Shown: piece by piece, positions 8,165-11,368 of the stretch | How the letters are laid out: the number at the start of each line of letters is the position of its first letter | Numbering within the stretch: the stretch's first letter is position 1 | Source: an uncultured Eubacteriales bacterium | GTDB taxonomy: Bacteria > Bacillota > Clostridia > Oscillospirales > Acutalibacteraceae | Length of the DNA stretch: 11,368 nt | Assembly: GCA_934465125.1 (NCBI GenBank) | Contig: CAKSKO010000016.1 | Coordinates: forward strand, 1-11,368 | Direction: 5' to 3' | The notes under the pieces: generated by a model | Databases searched by the model: none | What the model saw: the letters and a program-made list of their open reading frames with translations, nothing else | Told to the model about the DNA's origin: nothing | Program-made: the position numbers and the translations under genes

Positions 8165-11100
8165 GTGGAATTTAATGTATTTGAATCCATTAAAATAGGG
8201 CTTGCATCTCCGGAACAGATCAGAGAATGGTCACATGGTGAGGTCAAAAAACCGGAGACGATCAACTACCGAACCTTGAAGCCTGAGAGCGATGGGCTGT
8301 TTTGTGAACGAATTTTTGGGCCGCAGAAAGACTGGGAGTGTCATTGCGGAAAATATAAAAGAATCCGTTACAAAGGAAAAATTTGTGATCGTTGTGGCGT
8401 TGAAGTAACGAGAGCCAAGGTTCGGAGAGAACGCATGGGGCATATTGAACTTGCAGCCCCGGTCTCGCACATCTGGTACTTTAAAGGTATTCCGTCAAGA
8501 ATGGGATTGATTCTTGATATTTCCCCCCGTATGCTTGAGAAGGTATTATATTTTGCGTTATATATCGTAACAGATCCAGGAGAAGCTAGGGATCTTGTTA
8601 AGCAGCAGTTCTTGAATGAAAAAGAGTACCGCGATATGCGTGAAAAGTATGAAGACGACTTTGAAGCAGGTATGGGTGCAGAAGCGATCAAAAAACTGCT
8701 GCAGGATATTGACCTAGAGAAACTATCAAAGCAATTAAAAGAAGAATTATTAACTGCATCGGGCCAAAAGCGAGTTAGGATCTTAAAACGTTTAGAGGTT
8801 GTAGAATCGTTCCGCCTTTCTGGAAACAAACCAGAGTGGATGATTATGGATGTTGTTCCAGTTATTCCACCGGATATTCGCCCAATGGTTCAGCTCGACG
8901 GAGGGCGGTTTGCAACGTCAGATCTGAATGATTTATACCGTAGGGTAATCAACCGCAACAATCGTCTCAAACGTTTGTTGGAGCTTGGCGCACCGGATAT
9001 TATTGTTCGCAATGAAAAGCGTATGCTTCAGGAGGCAGTCGATGCGCTGATTGATAACGGCCGCCGTGGCAGACCGGTAACAGGACCAAACAACAGACCG
9101 CTTAAATCTCTTTCTGATATGCTAAAAGGAAAGCAGGGTCGATTCCGTCAGAACCTTTTGGGAAAGCGTGTTGACTATTCAGGTCGTTCTGTTATTGTTG
9201 TTGGACCAGAACTTAAAATGTATCAGTGCGGATTGCCGAAGGAAATGGCGCTTGAACTGTTTAAACCGTTTGTAATGAAACGGCTGGTTGAGACTGGTGC
9301 AGTCGGAAACATTAAGGCTGCGCGAAAAGCGGTTGACCGCGCAAAACCTGAGGTATGGGACGCACTTGAAATCGTCATTAAAGGTCACCCCGTTTTACTC
9401 AACCGTGCGCCAACGCTGCACCGTTTGGGAATTCAGGCGTTTGAACCGATTTTGGTAGAAGGTAGAGCGCTAAAGCTTCATCCGCTCGTTTGTACCGCTT
9501 ACAACGCAGACTTTGACGGAGACCAAATGGCGGTGCACGTTCCACTTTCTTCAGAGGCTCAGGCAGAAGCGCGTTTCTTGATGTTGGCTGCTGGCAATCT
9601 GTTGAAGCCGTCTGACGGAAGGCCTGTTGCAGTTCCGACACAGGATATGGTTCTTGGATCTTACTACCTAACACTTGACAAAGACGGAGAACTGGGTGAG
9701 GGGAAAGTATTCAGAGACTTTAATGAAGCCCTTATGGCGTATGACGCAAAGGTTATCAGTCTGCACGCAAAGATCAAAGTTAGAAGAACGCTTGAAATTG
9801 ATGGAGAAAAGGTTTCTAAGATTATTGATACAACTGTTGGAAGAATTATTTTCAATCAGCCGATCCCGCAGGATCTGGGATTTGTAGACCGCAGCATTCC
9901 GGAAAATAGATTCAAGCTGGAAATAGAGTTTTTGGCGGGGAAAAAGCAGCTTGGTTGGATTATTGAGAAGTGTATTAAAGTTCACGGAACGCAAAAGACG
10001 TCAGAGGTGCTCGATAATATCAAAGCGCAAGGGTTTAAGTATTCTACACGTGGCGCCATTACGGTTGCTGTTTGTGATGCAGTGATTCCCCCAACAAAAA
10101 AGCAGATTATTGGAGAAGCGGAAGCAAAGATTGATAAGATTACACAACAGTTTAGAAGAGGATTGATTTCTGATGACGAGAGGTTTTCACATATCATTAA
10201 GATTTGGGAGAAAGCAACAAACGACGTTACTTCTGCTCTGCAACAAAACCTAGATCAATATAACCCGATCTTTATGATGGCAGATTCCGGTGCACGTGGT
10301 TCGATGAGCCAGATCAGACAGTTAGCCGGGATGCGCGGTTTGATTGCAAATACATCCGGTAAAACGATCGAAATTCCGATTCGTGCGAACTACCGTGAGG
10401 GGCTCAACATCTTAGAATACTTTATTTCTTCACGTGGTGCGAGAAAAGGTTTAGCTGATACGGCGCTTCGTACTGCTGACTCTGGATACTTGACAAGACG
10501 TCTTGTTGATGTATCTCAGGATGTAATTATCAGAGAAGATGACTGTGGAGCGCAGGAAGGAATCGAAGTGTTTGAGATCCGCGATGGAAAAGAAGTGATC
10601 GAAACACTCCATGAGAGATTGCTTGGAAGATATCTCTGTGAAGACTTTATCGACGAGGAAACAGGATCAGTGCTTGTTTCGAAAGATAAGATGATGGATG
10701 ACCAGGATGCGAACCTGATTTTGAGCAAGGGTGTTGAACGCATCAATATCCGTTCGATTTTGGGGTGCAAAGCAAAACACGGTGTTTGCAAGAAATGCTA
10801 TGGTTCAAACTTGGCAAATGGAATGCCGGTAACAGTCGGTGAAGCAGTCGGAATCGTTGCAGCGCAGTCAATCGGTGAACCAGGTACACAGCTAACAATG
10901 AGAACATTCCATACCGGCGGTGTTGCGAGTGCTGAGGATATCACACAGGGTCTTCCGCGTATTGAAGAATTGTTTGAAGGAAGAAAACCGAAACATTTGG
11001 CGATTATTAGTGAAATCGCAGGTGAAGTTCGCTTTGAAGAGATTAAAAAGAACCGGCATGCTGTTATCTATAATAAAGATACCGGTGACGAGAAATCCTA

Positions 11101-11368
11101 TCTAATCCCGTTTGGATCGAGGGTCCGAGTGGAAGAAGGACAGCAGATCAAAGCAGGTGATATGATTACAGAAGGTTCTGTCAATCCTCATGATGTGTTG
11201 GCGATCTGCGGAACTTCTGCGGTGCAGGATTACCTGATTCAGGAAGTGCAGCGTGTTTATAGAATGCAGGGTGTTGATATCAACGATAAACATATCGAGG
11301 TTATTGTTCGCCAAATGATGCGAAAAGTCAAGATTGAGGAACAGGGTGATACAAAGCTGCTTCCGAGC
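8165..11368 (+). CDS. rpoC: DNA-directed RNA polymerase subunit beta' (3' end outside window)
   Basis: Beta' subunit of RNA polymerase, holding the catalytic magnesium. The frame stays open from GTG 8165 to the window end, giving 1068 codons; roughly 110-140 C-terminal residues should lie beyond. Start [26 protein letters not shown] is typical. The N-terminal zinc site is C59, C61, C74 and C77 (CHC...CDRC). The active-site loop [15 protein letters not shown] carries D449, D451 and D453. The second zinc site is C794, C868, C875 and C878 ([11 protein letters not shown]). The trigger-loop region, [27 protein letters not shown] (about 895-921), runs straight into [19 protein letters not shown] without the large insert found in E. 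coli. No frameshift is seen: catalytic loop, zinc sites and window end are all in one frame. It is in an operon with rpoB and is expressed from the promoter near 4219-4247. Confidence 0.98.
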   Translation, partial: MEFNVFESIKIGLASPEQIREWSHGEVKKPETINYRTLKPESDGLFCERIFGPQKDWECHCGKYKRIRYKGKICDRCGVEVTRAKVRRERMGHIELAAPVSHIWYFKGIPSRMGLILDISPRMLEKVLYFALYIVTDPGEARDLVKQQFLNEKEYRDMREKYEDDFEAGMGAEAIKKLLQDIDLEKLSKQLKEELLTASGQKRVRILKRLEVVESFRLSGNKPEWMIMDVVPVIPPDIRPMVQLDGGRFATSDLNDLYRRVINRNNRLKRLLELGAPDIIVRNEKRMLQEAVDALIDNGRRGRPVTGPNNRPLKSLSDMLKGKQGRFRQNLLGKRVDYSGRSVIVVGPELKMYQCGLPKEMALELFKPFVMKRLVETGAVGNIKAARKAVDRAKPEVWDALEIVIKGHPVLLNRAPTLHRLGIQAFEPILVEGRALKLHPLVCTAYNADFDGDQMAVHVPLSSEAQAEARFLMLAAGNLLKPSDGRPVAVPTQDMVLGSYYLTLDKDGELGEGKVFRDFNEALMAYDAKVISLHAKIKVRRTLEIDGEKVSKIIDTTVGRIIFNQPIPQDLGFVDRSIPENRFKLEIEFLAGKKQLGWIIEKCIKVHGTQKTSEVLDNIKAQGFKYSTRGAITVAVCDAVIPPTKKQIIGEAEAKIDKITQQFRRGLISDDERFSHIIKIWEKATNDVTSALQQNLDQYNPIFMMADSGARGSMSQIRQLAGMRGLIANTSGKTIEIPIRANYREGLNILEYFISSRGARKGLADTALRTADSGYLTRRLVDVSQDVIIREDDCGAQEGIEVFEIRDGKEVIETLHERLLGRYLCEDFIDEETGSVLVSKDKMMDDQDANLILSKGVERINIRSILGCKAKHGVCKKCYGSNLANGMPVTVGEAVGIVAAQSIGEPGTQLTMRTFHTGGVASAEDITQGLPRIEELFEGRKPKHLAIISEIAGEVRFEEIKKNRHAVIYNKDTGDEKSYLIPFGSRVRVEEGQQIKAGDMITEGSVNPHDVLAICGTSAVQDYLIQEVQRVYRMQGVDINDKHIEVIVRQMMRKVKIEEQGDTKLLPS

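Noticed and set aside
7942..8265. Antisense Ser-rich open frame opposite the rpoB tail and the rpoC start.
   Set aside because: The serine runs are simply the reverse complement of the Asp/Glu codons of the acidic RpoB tail.
8368..8829. Antisense open frame of about 150 codons inside rpoC.
   Set aside because: It lies wholly opposite a highly conserved gene, has no recognisable family features and low-complexity Ser-rich composition typical of a reverse-strand shadow.
8165..11368. Possible frameshift or break in rpoC.
   Set aside because: Zinc sites, the NADFDGD loop, the trigger loop and the last codons of the window are all in the frame of GTG 8165; no stop codon was found in my reading of the frame, so the gene is only cut by the window end.

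Overview
The window is a core-genome segment of a low-to-moderate GC Gram-positive bacterium, most likely a member of the Clostridia and plausibly of the Oscillospirales/Ruminococcaceae type. This is judged from three things: the dgt-dnaG-rpoD gene order, a SigA-like primary sigma factor without the long insert seen in proteobacterial RpoD, and Firmicutes-type RNA polymerase subunits (RpoC lacks the large trigger-loop insertion, RpoB ends in an acidic tail). The assignment is from remembered family features, not from a database search. All genes are on the plus strand and densely packed. I see no mobile element, CRISPR array, tRNA, rRNA or other sign of transfer.

Bases 1-4128 hold a macromolecular-synthesis cluster. 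It consists of the 3' part of a dGTPase-like HD phosphohydrolase gene, DNA primase (dnaG), the primary sigma factor (rpoD/sigA) and an Rrf2-family regulator with four cysteines. The gaps dnaG-rpoD (11 nt) and rpoD-rrf2 (14 nt) are very short, so these three are probably co-transcribed. A perfect 15-bp hairpin starting 2 nt after the rrf2 stop codon ends the unit.

Bases 4129-4414 are the only substantial intergenic region. It contains the terminator, then a near-consensus vegetative promoter (TTGACA, 17-nt spacer, TAAAAT), then a leader of about 160 nt with several inverted repeats.

Bases 4415-11368 hold rpoB (complete) and rpoC (cut off by the window end), separated by 12 nt and surely one operon. 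The usual upstream neighbours of rpoB (rplK-rplA-rplJ-rplL) are absent; the RNA polymerase core genes instead follow the primase/sigma cluster. Together the genes encode replication priming, nucleotide-pool control, and most of the RNA polymerase holoenzyme (sigma, beta, beta').

I found no convincing undescribed system. The points most worth a second look are the sigma-Rrf2-RNA polymerase linkage, the cysteine pattern of the Rrf2 protein and the structured rpoB leader.
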